A DNA stretch of 9,808 nt from CAVVWJ01 sp964475685 (GTDB lineage: Bacteria > Gemmatimonadota > Gemmatimonadetes > Gemmatimonadales > GWC2-71-9): positions 1-9,808 of the forward strand of contig CAYYXP010000255.1 of NCBI GenBank assembly GCA_964475685.1, given 5' to 3'. Position 1 is the stretch's first letter. Each line of letters starts with the position of its first letter. Below, one piece after another: positions 1 to 7,523 of the stretch. The translations under genes and the position numbers were made by a program. The notes below the pieces were generated by a model. It was not told where the DNA came from, searched no databases, and saw only the letters and a program-made list of their open reading frames with translations.

Positions 1-96
1 TCACAGGCCTTTCGCGCCGAGCTGGTGGAGGTCTTCCGCGACGAGGTCGCCCTCCTCGGTAGCATCCTCGGGCAGGATCTCCGCCATTGGACCTAG
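1..96 (+). CDS. Sulfotransferase, C-terminal end only (partial)
   Basis: The gene enters from the left edge, and frame 1 is open for 31 codons before a TAG at 94-96. The encoded tail ends in the segment GQDLRHWT. It aligns without gaps to the last 31 residues of the minus-strand sulfotransferase that follows, with 10 of 31 identities: Arg5, Glu7, Leu8, Phe12, Arg13, Ala17, Gly24, Leu27, His29 and Trp30 of the fragment. Bacterial PAPS-dependent sulfotransferases commonly end in this way, with a helix followed by a Leu-x-x-Trp motif. The catalytic part lies outside the window, so substrate and activity cannot be judged. It is convergent with its neighbour, with only 9 bases between the stop codons. 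The call rests on this short homologous tail and on the open frame. Confidence 0.72.
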   Translation, partial: SQAFRAELVEVFRDEVALLGSILGQDLRHWT

Positions 97-117
97 GGAG
101 CGCCGCTAGAGCCAGTG
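85..117. terminator. Imperfect inverted repeat across two convergent stop codons
   Basis: Bases 85-96 and 106-117 can pair as 6 bp (one G-T), two mismatches and then 4 bp (CTAG with CTAG), around a 9-base loop. Both TAG stop codons lie inside the arms. The arms are the His-Trp-Thr/Leu-stop codons of the two convergent sulfotransferases, so the repeat is at least partly a by-product of homologous C-termini facing each other. There is no T-run on either side. It could weakly slow transcription from both directions, but it is not a canonical intrinsic terminator. Confidence 0.3.
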
Positions 118-981
118 ATCCAGGCTGCGGCCGATGAGCCCGGAAGTCTTCGCGATGTCCTCGCGGAAGTGCCCGGTGAGTTCCCGGCGCAGATCCGCGG
201 GGAGCTGAGGCGCCTTTCGCATGGTCCGGGAGCGGAGCCGCCGCACCCAGTTCGCCGCCTGGACCGGAACCCAGGGCTTGAGCGCAGACCGGAGGGTATC
301 GCTCGTCAGGAAGCTCTCCAGGAGCCGGCTCACCGGCATCCCGCCGGCCGCGTGCGGGGTATCGAAGTCCGGAGCGAATCCCGAATCGACCTTCAGGAAC
401 CGATACACCTCCCGGGTGGCTTCGAGCGCGTTCCGCTTGAGGTCGTCGAAGAGGAACACGTGCAGCCGGTCACGGGGAAAGGCCTCGAAATACCGTGACA
501 GCTGTCCGTGGTACCGGCTGACCTGCATCCATCGGGAGTCGGGACGGGCCCAGGTCGAGGTGGCGGTCAGCTCGCGCGCGGAGTCGAAGCGCCGGCCCCG
601 GCGCCGGAGATACATCAGGTAGTCCGAGTACGCGCGATCGACCGGATGGCGAAGGCTGCAGATGATCTGTGCATTCGGAATCAGGCCCCGGATCCGCTCC
701 GCGGCCTGGGGACATTCCAGGTAGATCGGCGACGCCTCCCCGATCGCGACGGCGTTCCCCGTCTCGGCGAAGAGTGCCTCGTACTCCTCCCGGGTCTTCA
801 CCGGAAAATGGTGCACGTCGGGGTCGCCGTAGAGAAGCTTCCCCCGCCCGTTCAGGCCATAGGCGAAATAGTTCGTCTCCTTCACCCGGCTCATGAACAC
901 GTCGGGGTGTTCCGCCAGGTACCAGTAGAGGGCGGTGGTGCCCGCTTTCGCGGCGCCGATGACGATGAAATTGGGGAGCAT
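106..981 (-). CDS. PAPS-dependent sulfotransferase
   Basis: This 291-residue protein belongs to the P-loop-like sulfotransferase superfamily, which moves a sulfuryl group from PAPS to a hydroxyl or amine of a carbohydrate, lipid or protein. Near the N-terminus, FIVIGAAKAGTTAL (residues 5-18) is the 5'-phosphosulfate-binding loop. SLRHPVDRAYSDY (109-121) is the 3'-phosphate-binding segment with the usual Arg111 and Ser119. GEASPIYL (81-88), RYHGQLSRYFEAFP (156-169) and the final Leu-Asp-His-Trp-Leu also fit the family. No signal peptide or membrane helix is visible, so it is probably cytosolic and acts on a precursor before export. It starts 17 bases after cysD with only a weak ribosome site and looks like the last gene of the sulfate-activation operon. 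Its acceptor cannot be read from sequence; the export genes upstream suggest a polysaccharide unit. Confidence 0.9.
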   Translation of the reverse strand: MLPNFIVIGAAKAGTTALYWYLAEHPDVFMSRVKETNYFAYGLNGRGKLLYGDPDVHHFPVKTREEYEALFAETGNAVAIGEASPIYLECPQAAERIRGLIPNAQIICSLRHPVDRAYSDYLMYLRRRGRRFDSARELTATSTWARPDSRWMQVSRYHGQLSRYFEAFPRDRLHVFLFDDLKRNALEATREVYRFLKVDSGFAPDFDTPHAAGGMPVSRLLESFLTSDTLRSALKPWVPVQAANWVRRLRSRTMRKAPQLPADLRRELTGHFREDIAKTSGLIGRSLDHWL

Positions 982-998
982 CTGACTCGCGCCGCGGC

Positions 999-1892
999 CT
1001 ACATGTAGCCGTCGCGCCGGAGGATCTCCAGCCCGCCGCCGCCGGCCTTGTCCTGGGCCCGGCCCGAGCGCTCCGCGATGTTAACGAACTTGCCCGACTG
1101 GAGTTCCAGGATGATGTCATCCACGTTCCGGGCCTCCGAATCGACCGAGTTGGTGCAGGGGTAGCACCCCAGCGACCGGTAGCGCTTGCCGTCTCCCTGA
1201 TTGTAGTAGAGCGAGACGGTCGGGATGTTCTCCCGCTTGATGTACTCCCAGATGTTGAGCTCGGTCCAGTCCAGAAGCGGATGAACGCGCAGGTGGGTAC
1301 CCGGCGCGAACTCGGTCTTGAACTGATTCCAGAACTCGGGCGGCTGATCGCCGACGTCCCACTGTGACTGCGTCGTGCGCGGCGAGAAGTAGCGCTCCTT
1401 CGAGCGGCTCCCCTCCTCGTCGGCCCGGACCCCGACGATGACGCCGGTGAACGGCTCGGTGTTGCGGTCGAGCTCGTACACTTTCTTCGTGTGGTTGAGC
1501 CGGTACCGCGGCCACTCGCCGCTGAGCGTGTGCTTCAGCGCATCGGTCTTCAGGGCCTTGCAGCATGCAATACGATCCACCGCGCCGTCGGGGTAGGTCC
1601 GCTTCTCCTCCAGCGCCTGGCGATTCTGTCCATAGATCATGGTCAGATTCCACTCCAGGGCCAGGCGATCCCGATACGCGATCATTTCCGGGATCTTGTA
1701 CGAGGTATCGATGTGCACCAGCGGTATCGGGACATGGCCGAAGAAGGCCTTCCTGGCCAGCCACAGAAGCACTGTGCTGTCCTTCCCGATGGACCAGAGC
1801 ATCCCCAGGTTCTTGAAGTTGGCGTACGCCTCCCGGATAATGTGCACGCTCCGGTTTTCCAGCTCGTCCAGATGATCCATTTCGTATTCCAT
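999..1892 (-). CDS. cysD: Sulfate adenylyltransferase subunit 2 (ATP sulfurylase small subunit)
   Basis: CysD is the catalytic N-type ATP-pyrophosphatase subunit that, with the GTPase CysN, makes adenosine phosphosulfate (APS) from sulfate and ATP. The PP-loop SIGKDS is at residues 34-39, GVRADEEGSRSKER at 154-167 matches the Arg/Asp/Glu-rich E. coli segment, and the C-terminus (SGRAQDKAGG...GYM) is CysD-like. The long insert before the end of the E. coli enzyme is missing. Unusually, the only four cysteines are Cys110-Cys111 and Cys243-x-x-Cys246, a pattern resembling the [4Fe-4S] ligands of APS reductases. I chose the 297-residue start at 1892 because GGAGG at 1902-1906 lies 9 bases upstream. 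ATG at 1898 overlaps the cysC stop (TGATG) but leaves only 3 bases to GGAGG; ATG at 1934 would overlap cysC by 37 bases. It is probably translationally coupled to cysC. Confidence 0.93.
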   Translation of the reverse strand: MEYEMDHLDELENRSVHIIREAYANFKNLGMLWSIGKDSTVLLWLARKAFFGHVPIPLVHIDTSYKIPEMIAYRDRLALEWNLTMIYGQNRQALEEKRTYPDGAVDRIACCKALKTDALKHTLSGEWPRYRLNHTKKVYELDRNTEPFTGVIVGVRADEEGSRSKERYFSPRTTQSQWDVGDQPPEFWNQFKTEFAPGTHLRVHPLLDWTELNIWEYIKRENIPTVSLYYNQGDGKRYRSLGCYPCTNSVDSEARNVDDIILELQSGKFVNIAERSGRAQDKAGGGGLEILRRDGYM

Positions 1893-1897
1893 CGGCA

Positions 1898-2416
1898 TCA
1901 GCCTCCAAACCGCTCCAGCACCTTGGCCACGCATTGATCCACGCTCAGGGCGCGCGTATCCAGCGTCAGCTCCGGGTGCTCCGGCGGCTCGTACGGGTCG
2001 TCGATCCCGGTGAAGTTCCTGATCTCGCCGCGCCGGGCGCGGGCGTAGAGTCCCTTGACGTCACGCCGCTCACACTCGTCCAGCGGCGTCGCAACGTAGA
2101 TCTCGACAAAGTTCCGGCAGAGCTTCCGCACGAAATCGCGCGAATCACGATAGGGAGCCACGAAGGAGGCCACCACCGTAATCCCGTGCGCCTCGAGCCT
2201 GCTCGCCAGGTAACCGGTGCGGCGCAGGTGCTCGTCCCGCTCCTGCCGGGTGAACCCTGTCGAGGGGAACACCTCGCGCAACGCGTCACCGTCGAGATAC
2301 TCCACGGACACGCCTTGCCCGCGCAGCCTCTCGACGACGGCGGTGGCGATCGTGCTCTTTCCTGATCCCGAGAGCCCGGTGAACCACAGGACCATGGCCT
2401 TCGCCTGTCGGGTCAT
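1898..2416 (-). CDS. cysC: APS kinase (adenylyl-sulfate kinase)
   Basis: CysC phosphorylates the 3'-hydroxyl of APS with ATP to give PAPS, the donor used by sulfotransferases. This compact 172-residue protein keeps all family marks: the P-loop GLSGSGKST (14-22), LDGD (41-44) followed by Arg, APYRDSRD (87-94), the lid KGLYARARRGE (121-131) and NFTGIDDPYEPP (134-145). It is therefore predicted to be fully active. It starts 3 bases after the cysQ stop and is followed immediately by cysD. A second in-frame Met at residue 8 is a possible alternative start, since the site before Met1 (GAGG one base away) is poorly spaced. The neighbouring CysN already carries an APS-kinase-like domain that lacks its P-loop, so this stand-alone enzyme is probably the real kinase of the pathway. 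Confidence 0.95.
   Translation of the reverse strand: MTRQAKAMVLWFTGLSGSGKSTIATAVVERLRGQGVSVEYLDGDALREVFPSTGFTRQERDEHLRRTGYLASRLEAHGITVVASFVAPYRDSRDFVRKLCRNFVEIYVATPLDECERRDVKGLYARARRGEIRNFTGIDDPYEPPEHPELTLDTRALSVDQCVAKVLERFGG
1902..1906 (-). promoter_or_regulatory. Ribosome binding site of cysD, inside the end of cysC
   Basis: GGAGG on the minus strand lies within the last codons of cysC. It is 9 bases from ATG 1892 and 3 bases from ATG 1898. The spacing favours 1892, while the TGATG overlap at 1898 favours reinitiation. Either choice removes the extra N-terminal residues of the longest open frame. Confidence 0.6.
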
Positions 2417-2419
2417 GCC

Positions 2420-3178
2420 TCAGGACGCGCCGATCACGAAGTTCGCGTTTCGGAGGTCCGGCTTGTTGTAGGTGAGCGGGGACGGCCGCTCGCCTCCCTG
2501 TCCCGACTGACGAAAGACGCAGTCGCCCGCCGCCACGTCCCACTCCATCGTGGGACCCATCCGGGGATACAGGTCGGCGCGCCCATCCGCCACCCAGCAG
2601 AACTTGAGCGAGCTGCCGGCCTTGACCCGACGGCCTACCGGGATGGTTTGGAGGTACTCCTCGAGCTCGGGAGAGGGATGGGACAGGCTCTCGACCACGG
2701 TGAGCGGCGTACCGGGAGCGCGTGGGCTCGAGTAGATGCGCTCCGCGGCGCCACCCCTTTCCTCGCGCCAAGCGCCTCGGTCCTTCGCCGCCCAGTACAG
2801 GAGGTCGAGCGCCGGGGCCAGCACCACGCCGAACACCGGCTCGCCGTTCTCGATGAGACCGACGTTCACGGTGAACTCATCGCGGCGCTTGATGAATTCC
2901 TTGGTCCCGTCCAGGGGATCGACCAGCCAGAACCGGCGCCAGAACCGTCGTTCCTCCATCGAGGGGAGCTCCCCCTCTTCGGAGATCACCGGTGCCCCGG
3001 GATCGACTCGGTGGAGCCCGTCGAGGAGTATGCGATGGGCCGCCTTGTCCGCCAGCGTGATGGGGGTCGAGTCGTCCTTCGCCTCGACCCCGGCCGCGCT
3101 GCCATAGTGCACCATCACCGCGCGGCCCGCTTCGCGGCACAGGTCGATGACCGAATCAACGAGGGTCGCGGTTACCAT
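2420..3178 (-). CDS. cysQ: 3'(2'),5'-bisphosphate nucleotidase
   Basis: CysQ hydrolyses PAP (adenosine 3',5'-bisphosphate), the inhibitory product of sulfotransferases, to AMP and phosphate. It can also remove the 3'-phosphate of PAPS. The 252-residue protein has the Mg-dependent, lithium-sensitive inositol-monophosphatase fold: DDSTPITLAD (35-44), the Glu67-Glu68 pair, the metal-binding DPLDGTKEF (87-95) and EWDVAAGD (212-219). Together these are typical of CysQ rather than of inositol monophosphatase. The start ATG at 3178 lies inside the final codons of cysN, overlapping by 7 bases (ATGGTAA), which implies translational coupling. The same frame is open further upstream, but that part lies entirely within cysN and is not coding. 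Its place between PAPS-making genes and upstream of a sulfotransferase points to PAP recycling during sulfation. Confidence 0.93.
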   Translation of the reverse strand: MVTATLVDSVIDLCREAGRAVMVHYGSAAGVEAKDDSTPITLADKAAHRILLDGLHRVDPGAPVISEEGELPSMEERRFWRRFWLVDPLDGTKEFIKRRDEFTVNVGLIENGEPVFGVVLAPALDLLYWAAKDRGAWREERGGAAERIYSSPRAPGTPLTVVESLSHPSPELEEYLQTIPVGRRVKAGSSLKFCWVADGRADLYPRMGPTMEWDVAAGDCVFRQSGQGGERPSPLTYNKPDLRNANFVIGAS

Positions 3179-5007
3179 GGCCGGAAGATGATGCCCTTGT
3201 CCTGCAGGTGTGCCTTGAGCTGGTCCACCGCCTCCGGCACGGCGCCGCCGGGCAGGTGGAGATCGACGGAAAGATCTGTCGTGATGGAGTCGCCGCTCCA
3301 GATGGTCTCGATCCAGTCGGGCTGAACGGCGGTCTTGATGACTTCGAGATCGTCCTGGGTGAGCTCCGCGGCCGCGACCACCAGGATGATGCCTGCGTCG
3401 AGCATCAGGTTGGCGACCTCGGCCAATCGCCGCATGTGTTCGAGCCGGTTTTCCTGCTTGCGCTCGATGTCGGCATCCACCCCGTACAGGACGTTGCCGA
3501 TCCCCATGAAGTAGACCACCTTGCCATCCTCGAACAGCTTGCCCTCGAGGGCCTTGGCGACCCCCTTCCGGTCGGCTTCGTGCTCGCCGGTGATGAGAAT
3601 GAGCGCGGCCTTCTGATTGTACTTCTCGGCGCGATGCTCGGGCTGGATGATGCTCGGCTCCCACTTGTAGTTGCGGAGCAGCACCTGGTCGCGCACCGAG
3701 GTCTGGCGGTCAGGCAGCGCCTCCCGCACGATCCCGCCCCCGCGAATCTCGTAGTCATCGACGATCACGAAACGGCTGGTGGACGGGATGTCCTCGGCCA
3801 GGTCGCACGCGATGGCGCGATCGAGCTTGAGCACACACTCGGCCACATCGTGTCGCTGGATGGCAGTACGCTGCTCGGCCGTGTCGAGGGTCGACGCGTC
3901 CATCACGCGCTGGACTTCCTCGATCCGGGCCGTCACCCGGGCCGTGCCGAGCTTGAGCAGATACTCCTTCCGCTTCACCATCGGGTCCTTGCCGAGCCAG
4001 AAGAGACTCACCCTGAGCCGCGTCGTCACCTGGGGACGCAGCTCCGTCTCCAGCGTGGCCAACTCGCCGCGCGTGATGTAGATCTGCTCCTGCAGGGTGA
4101 CCCCCACGGCCCATCCGGCGCCGGCGCTGCCCTGCACCGGCCGGTTGAACGCCTCGATGCTCTTCACTCGGCTGCGCTTGCCCGAGGGAAAGAAGATCAT
4201 CGAGTCGCCCACCCTCACCGTGCCCGAGTCAATCGTCCCGGCCACGATCCGCCGGTCGTCGCCCTGCTTGGTGAACTTGAAGACGTCCTGGACCGGCATG
4301 CGGAAGGGGCGGTTCACCGGGGCGGGCTCGCTCCTGAACGTGTCGAGCGCGTCGAGCACCGTGGGACCGTCGTACCAGGGGAGGTTGACGGAGCGGTCCG
4401 CGATATTGTCGCCGCCGCGGCCCGACACCGGGATGAAATGCGAGGGCCTGATTCCGACCTGGTCGAGGAAGGTCCCGTACTCGCGGGCGATGCGGTCGTA
4501 GACGGCCTGGTCCCAACCGACCAGGTCCATCTTGTTCACCACGACGGCGAGCTGGCGGATGCCGAGCATGGAAACCATGTAACCGTGGCGGCGGGAATTT
4601 TCCTGCACCCCCTCCGCAGCGTCGATCACCAGCAGCGCCGCCTCCGCGCGGGCCGCCCCGGTAATCATGTTCTTCAGGAATTCGATGTGGCCCGGGGCGT
4701 CCAGGATCAGGTAGGGACGCTTCCCGGTCTTGAAGAAGACGCGTGCGGCATCGATCGTGATGCCCTGAGACTGCTCATCCTTCAGCGCGTCGAGCAGGAA
4801 CGCGTACTCGAACGGCTTGGAGTTGCGCTCGCACTCGGCCCGGATCTGTTCCAGCTTTCCGTCGGGCAGCGAATGGGTATCGGCGAGCAGCCGCCCGATG
4901 ACTGTGCTCTTGCCGTGATCGACGTGACCGACGATCACGATGTTCATGCGCTGGAACCCGGACTTGGCGGTCAGGGTGGGTTCAGCAAGGGTGAGCGGTG
5001 AGGACAT
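3172..5007 (-). CDS. cysN: Sulfate adenylyltransferase subunit 1 (GTPase) with degenerate C-terminal APS-kinase-like domain
   Basis: CysN is the regulatory GTPase of ATP sulfurylase; GTP hydrolysis drives APS formation by CysD. The 611-residue protein has an EF-Tu-like GTPase domain with GHVDHGKS (27-34), QGITID (81-86), DAPGH (103-107) and NKMD (158-161). Beta-barrel domains follow to about residue 445. Residues 467-611 form an extra domain that aligns with the neighbouring CysC (ITG..., VVYFMG, EHMRRLAEVANLMLDAGI). Its P-loop is replaced by GEHEADRKG (474-482), the LDGD aspartates are changed, and the KGLY lid is gone, so it should not be a working kinase. Known fused CysNC enzymes have an intact kinase domain there. 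The start at 5007 gives full GTPase coverage. Its best ribosome site, AGGAG at 5022-5026, is 14 bases away and lies in a small hairpin. The 3' end overlaps cysQ by 7 bases. Confidence 0.94.
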   Translation of the reverse strand: MSSPLTLAEPTLTAKSGFQRMNIVIVGHVDHGKSTVIGRLLADTHSLPDGKLEQIRAECERNSKPFEYAFLLDALKDEQSQGITIDAARVFFKTGKRPYLILDAPGHIEFLKNMITGAARAEAALLVIDAAEGVQENSRRHGYMVSMLGIRQLAVVVNKMDLVGWDQAVYDRIAREYGTFLDQVGIRPSHFIPVSGRGGDNIADRSVNLPWYDGPTVLDALDTFRSEPAPVNRPFRMPVQDVFKFTKQGDDRRIVAGTIDSGTVRVGDSMIFFPSGKRSRVKSIEAFNRPVQGSAGAGWAVGVTLQEQIYITRGELATLETELRPQVTTRLRVSLFWLGKDPMVKRKEYLLKLGTARVTARIEEVQRVMDASTLDTAEQRTAIQRHDVAECVLKLDRAIACDLAEDIPSTSRFVIVDDYEIRGGGIVREALPDRQTSVRDQVLLRNYKWEPSIIQPEHRAEKYNQKAALILITGEHEADRKGVAKALEGKLFEDGKVVYFMGIGNVLYGVDADIERKQENRLEHMRRLAEVANLMLDAGIILVVAAAELTQDDLEVIKTAVQPDWIETIWSGDSITTDLSVDLHLPGGAVPEAVDQLKAHLQDKGIIFRPW

Positions 5008-5010
5008 ACT

Positions 5011-5026
5011 GGAGAAGGTCTCTCCT
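5011..5026 (-). promoter_or_regulatory. Small hairpin enclosing the cysN ribosome binding site
   Basis: In the transcript, GGAGA (5025-5021) can pair with TCTCC (5015-5011) around a 5-base loop. The only good Shine-Dalgarno sequence for cysN, AGGAG (5026-5022), lies in the first arm. Folding would hide the site and also place the ATG closer in space. A stem of 5 bp is short and may be chance. Confidence 0.3.
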
Positions 5027-5030
5027 GAAG

Positions 5031-5062
5031 TCAGGGGATCGGGAAATCAGGGAATCCGGCAG
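5031..5062. repeat. Imperfect 16-base direct repeat in the wzc-cysN gap
   Basis: Two adjacent units, 5031-5046 and 5047-5062, both begin TCAGGG and agree at 12 of 16 bases. They fill much of the 74-base gap between the wzc stop and the cysN start. No promoter boxes or terminator were recognised in this gap, so read-through from wzc into cysN is plausible. Confidence 0.4.
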
Positions 5063-5081
5063 TGCACGGGTCCGGGAAGGC

Positions 5082-7520
5082 CTATTCCTGGTCGGCGGCG
5101 TACTCGTAGGGGTAGTAGTAATCGCCGTACTGCGAGACCTCTCCCTTCGGATCGTTGAGGACCACCCCGAATACCCGGGCGCCGCTGCTTCCAAGCTGGG
5201 CGACCGCACGTTGCGCCGCGGAGCGATCGGTCTGGCCGGCGCGGACCACGAGTAGCACGCCATCCGTCAGGCTTCCAAGGATGCCGGCGTCGGCGGTCGC
5301 GAGCACGGGTGGCGTATCGAGAATCACCAGGTCGAAGCGCTCCTTCAGCGTCGTCAAGAGCGAGCGCATCCGGACGCCACTCAGCAGGTTCGAGGCGTTG
5401 GTGGGGAGGGTCCCGCAGGTCAGCAGGGAAAGCCCGCGGAACGGGGTGCTCCGGACCACGTGGGCGACCGGATTCTCGTCCCCCTCTGCGACGTCGGCCA
5501 CACTGAGCGACCGGACCTCCGACGTGCCCTCGCGGCCCGGCGAAAGCAGGTCCAGCAAGCCCGGACTCCGAGGCGCGCGAAAGAGACCGTGCAGCTGGGG
5601 CCTGCGGATGTCACAGTCGACCAGAAGCACCCGGAGCCCATCATGGGCAAAGCTCGCGGCCAGATTCGCCGCGGTGAGCGTCTTTCCCTCGCCGGGTGCG
5701 GCGCTCGTGACAACGAGGCTTCGGAGCCGATCGGCGCCGTCCGACCAGAAGAGGCTGGTCCGGAGCATCCGGAACGCCTCGGTGCCGATGGAAAACGGCT
5801 GCGCCGCGGTGCCGATCGCGGCGGCGCGAGAGTTGGCTGGTGCCTTTTCCCCCTTCAGAAGGCCGCCGAGGCGCCGCTTGGAGGAAACCGGAGTCAGTCG
5901 CGGGATGACACCCAGGCCCGGCAGGTGCAACACCGTCTCGATGTCTTCCGGCCGCCGGATGGAGGTGTTGAGCGCCTCCAGAAGGAACGCGAGTCCGGTG
6001 CCGAGCAGAAATCCCAGGAAGATGCCGCCGGCGAGCTTGATGGTGGCCAGGGCCCAGAGCGGCGCATACGGAATGGCGGCGAGGTCCACGATCTCGACGT
6101 CGCCGGCCTCGACTTCCTCGGCCATGCGCGCCCGCTGGTAGTCCTGCCGCAGCTGATCGCTGACGGCACTGAGCGCCTCTACCCGGCGGTTCAGCCGCAT
6201 TTCCTCCTCCGCCATCGCGGGAAGGATTTGGATGGACTGCCCGCTCTGCCGGTGGAGGGTGGCCAGCGAGGTGATACGAGCATCGAGCGATGCGACGTGA
6301 CTGCTCACGGCCTGGACCAGCAGACCCTGCGACGACGCGATCAAGGCGCGCAGTTGCAGGACGTCCGGATTGGTCGGTGCCGCCGCCCATGGACCGGTCG
6401 TCATCGAGTCCAGGCGGAACTGGTACTTGTTGAGCTCGCTGAAGAGCGAGCTGATCGTAGGGTTGTCCGCGAGCGCCGGAGAGGTGGCGAGCGCCCGCAG
6501 GGCGTCATTCAGGTCGGCGTCACTGCCGGTCCTGAGCTGCTTGAGAAGGGCCGCGTACGTATTACGGTCGGCCTCGAGCTCCGCCTGGCGCCCTTCGAGC
6601 GTGATCATGGCGCTCTGCTCGGCCTGCAGCTTGCTGGCGGAACTGGCGAGCATCTGCCGGCTCCGGAAGCTGGCAAGCTCCGCCTGCGCCCGGTTGAGGA
6701 GGCTGTCGGTGCGATCGAACTGCTGCTCCAGGAAGACCCGCCGGCGCGTCGATTTCTCCTTCGCAGACTGCAGGTTCAGCATCTGGAACGAGTTCACCGC
6801 GCTATTGACGATCGCGGCAGCGAGGCGCTTGTCGATGGACTTGTAGGCGATCTGGATGACGTCGGTCCCTGTGCGCGGCATCACCAACAGGGACTGCTGC
6901 AGCGACCCGATGGCCTGCTCGCGCGGAAGCACTGCCAAGAGGGTGTGATCGACCGCCGGTCGGCTCGGTACCTTGAATTGAACGGCCCCGATGCGCAAGA
7001 CCTCCCCATAGGGTGCCGTCGCCTGGCGGCTCCCGAAGTGCGCCGTCACCTTGTCGGCGGAAAACTCGAGCGTGACGGAATCGGCGCCGACCCGCGGATC
7101 CACCTTCACGTCGGAGAGCTGACTGGCGAGAAACCCGCGCTCCTTAGGAACGACCTGGAGACCCAGCGAGTCGACCACCGCACTCAGCACACTCCGGCTC
7201 CGAACCAACTCGACCAGCGACAGCATGGGATCGGCGGTCCGCCCCAGCTCGGGGCCGGGCTGTTCCATGTTCCCGGTGAGCTGCCGGCGCTCACCCGCCA
7301 GCCTGATCAGGGAGGTCGCCTGGAAAGTGGGGGGCTCCATCGCGGCCATGAAGGCACCGATCGCTGCGCCGACGACGGTCATCAGCGCGATGACGCGCCA
7401 ACGCCGGCGCAGCACCCCGATCAGGTGACTGAGCGAGACGTTCTGTGCCGCGTACTGGTCAGCGGTCGCTGGCGCAACCGTGCCGGAAAGCAGGCGCTGA
7501 TCAGGGGAGTGTTCGGGCAT
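5082..7520 (-). CDS. Wzc-like polysaccharide co-polymerase and tyrosine autokinase
   Basis: This 812-residue inner-membrane protein is a bacterial tyrosine (BY) kinase fused to a Wzz-type chain-length domain. It controls polymerisation and export of capsule or exopolysaccharide through a Wza-type outer-membrane channel. A cytosolic leader precedes the first membrane helix (about 42-61). A long periplasmic region with coiled-coil-like helices (about 230-470) leads to the second helix (about 490-514). The cytosolic kinase has Walker A SAAPGEGKT (606-614), Walker A' VLLVDCDIRRP (631-641) and Walker B LVILDTPP (731-738). The tail carries a tyrosine cluster with six Tyr at 798, 801-803, 805 and 807, the usual autophosphorylation sites. 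It starts 3 bases after the export protein's stop codon, with AGG at a suitable distance, so the two are co-translated. A cognate phosphatase is not in the window. Confidence 0.93.
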   Translation of the reverse strand: MPEHSPDQRLLSGTVAPATADQYAAQNVSLSHLIGVLRRRWRVIALMTVVGAAIGAFMAAMEPPTFQATSLIRLAGERRQLTGNMEQPGPELGRTADPMLSLVELVRSRSVLSAVVDSLGLQVVPKERGFLASQLSDVKVDPRVGADSVTLEFSADKVTAHFGSRQATAPYGEVLRIGAVQFKVPSRPAVDHTLLAVLPREQAIGSLQQSLLVMPRTGTDVIQIAYKSIDKRLAAAIVNSAVNSFQMLNLQSAKEKSTRRRVFLEQQFDRTDSLLNRAQAELASFRSRQMLASSASKLQAEQSAMITLEGRQAELEADRNTYAALLKQLRTGSDADLNDALRALATSPALADNPTISSLFSELNKYQFRLDSMTTGPWAAAPTNPDVLQLRALIASSQGLLVQAVSSHVASLDARITSLATLHRQSGQSIQILPAMAEEEMRLNRRVEALSAVSDQLRQDYQRARMAEEVEAGDVEIVDLAAIPYAPLWALATIKLAGGIFLGFLLGTGLAFLLEALNTSIRRPEDIETVLHLPGLGVIPRLTPVSSKRRLGGLLKGEKAPANSRAAAIGTAAQPFSIGTEAFRMLRTSLFWSDGADRLRSLVVTSAAPGEGKTLTAANLAASFAHDGLRVLLVDCDIRRPQLHGLFRAPRSPGLLDLLSPGREGTSEVRSLSVADVAEGDENPVAHVVRSTPFRGLSLLTCGTLPTNASNLLSGVRMRSLLTTLKERFDLVILDTPPVLATADAGILGSLTDGVLLVVRAGQTDRSAAQRAVAQLGSSGARVFGVVLNDPKGEVSQYGDYYYPYEYAADQE

Positions 7521-7523
7521 GCC

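Noticed and set aside
2420..3664. A 414-residue start for the cysQ frame
   Set aside because: The extra 162 residues lie wholly within cysN in another frame and are low-complexity. ATG 3178 gives the normal family length and the usual N-terminus.
3208..5001. A 597-codon open frame on the plus strand
   Set aside because: It lies exactly antisense to cysN, whose motifs are unmistakable. The plus-strand translation is low-complexity and rich in His, Arg, Gly and Leu, as expected from reading GC-rich genes backwards.
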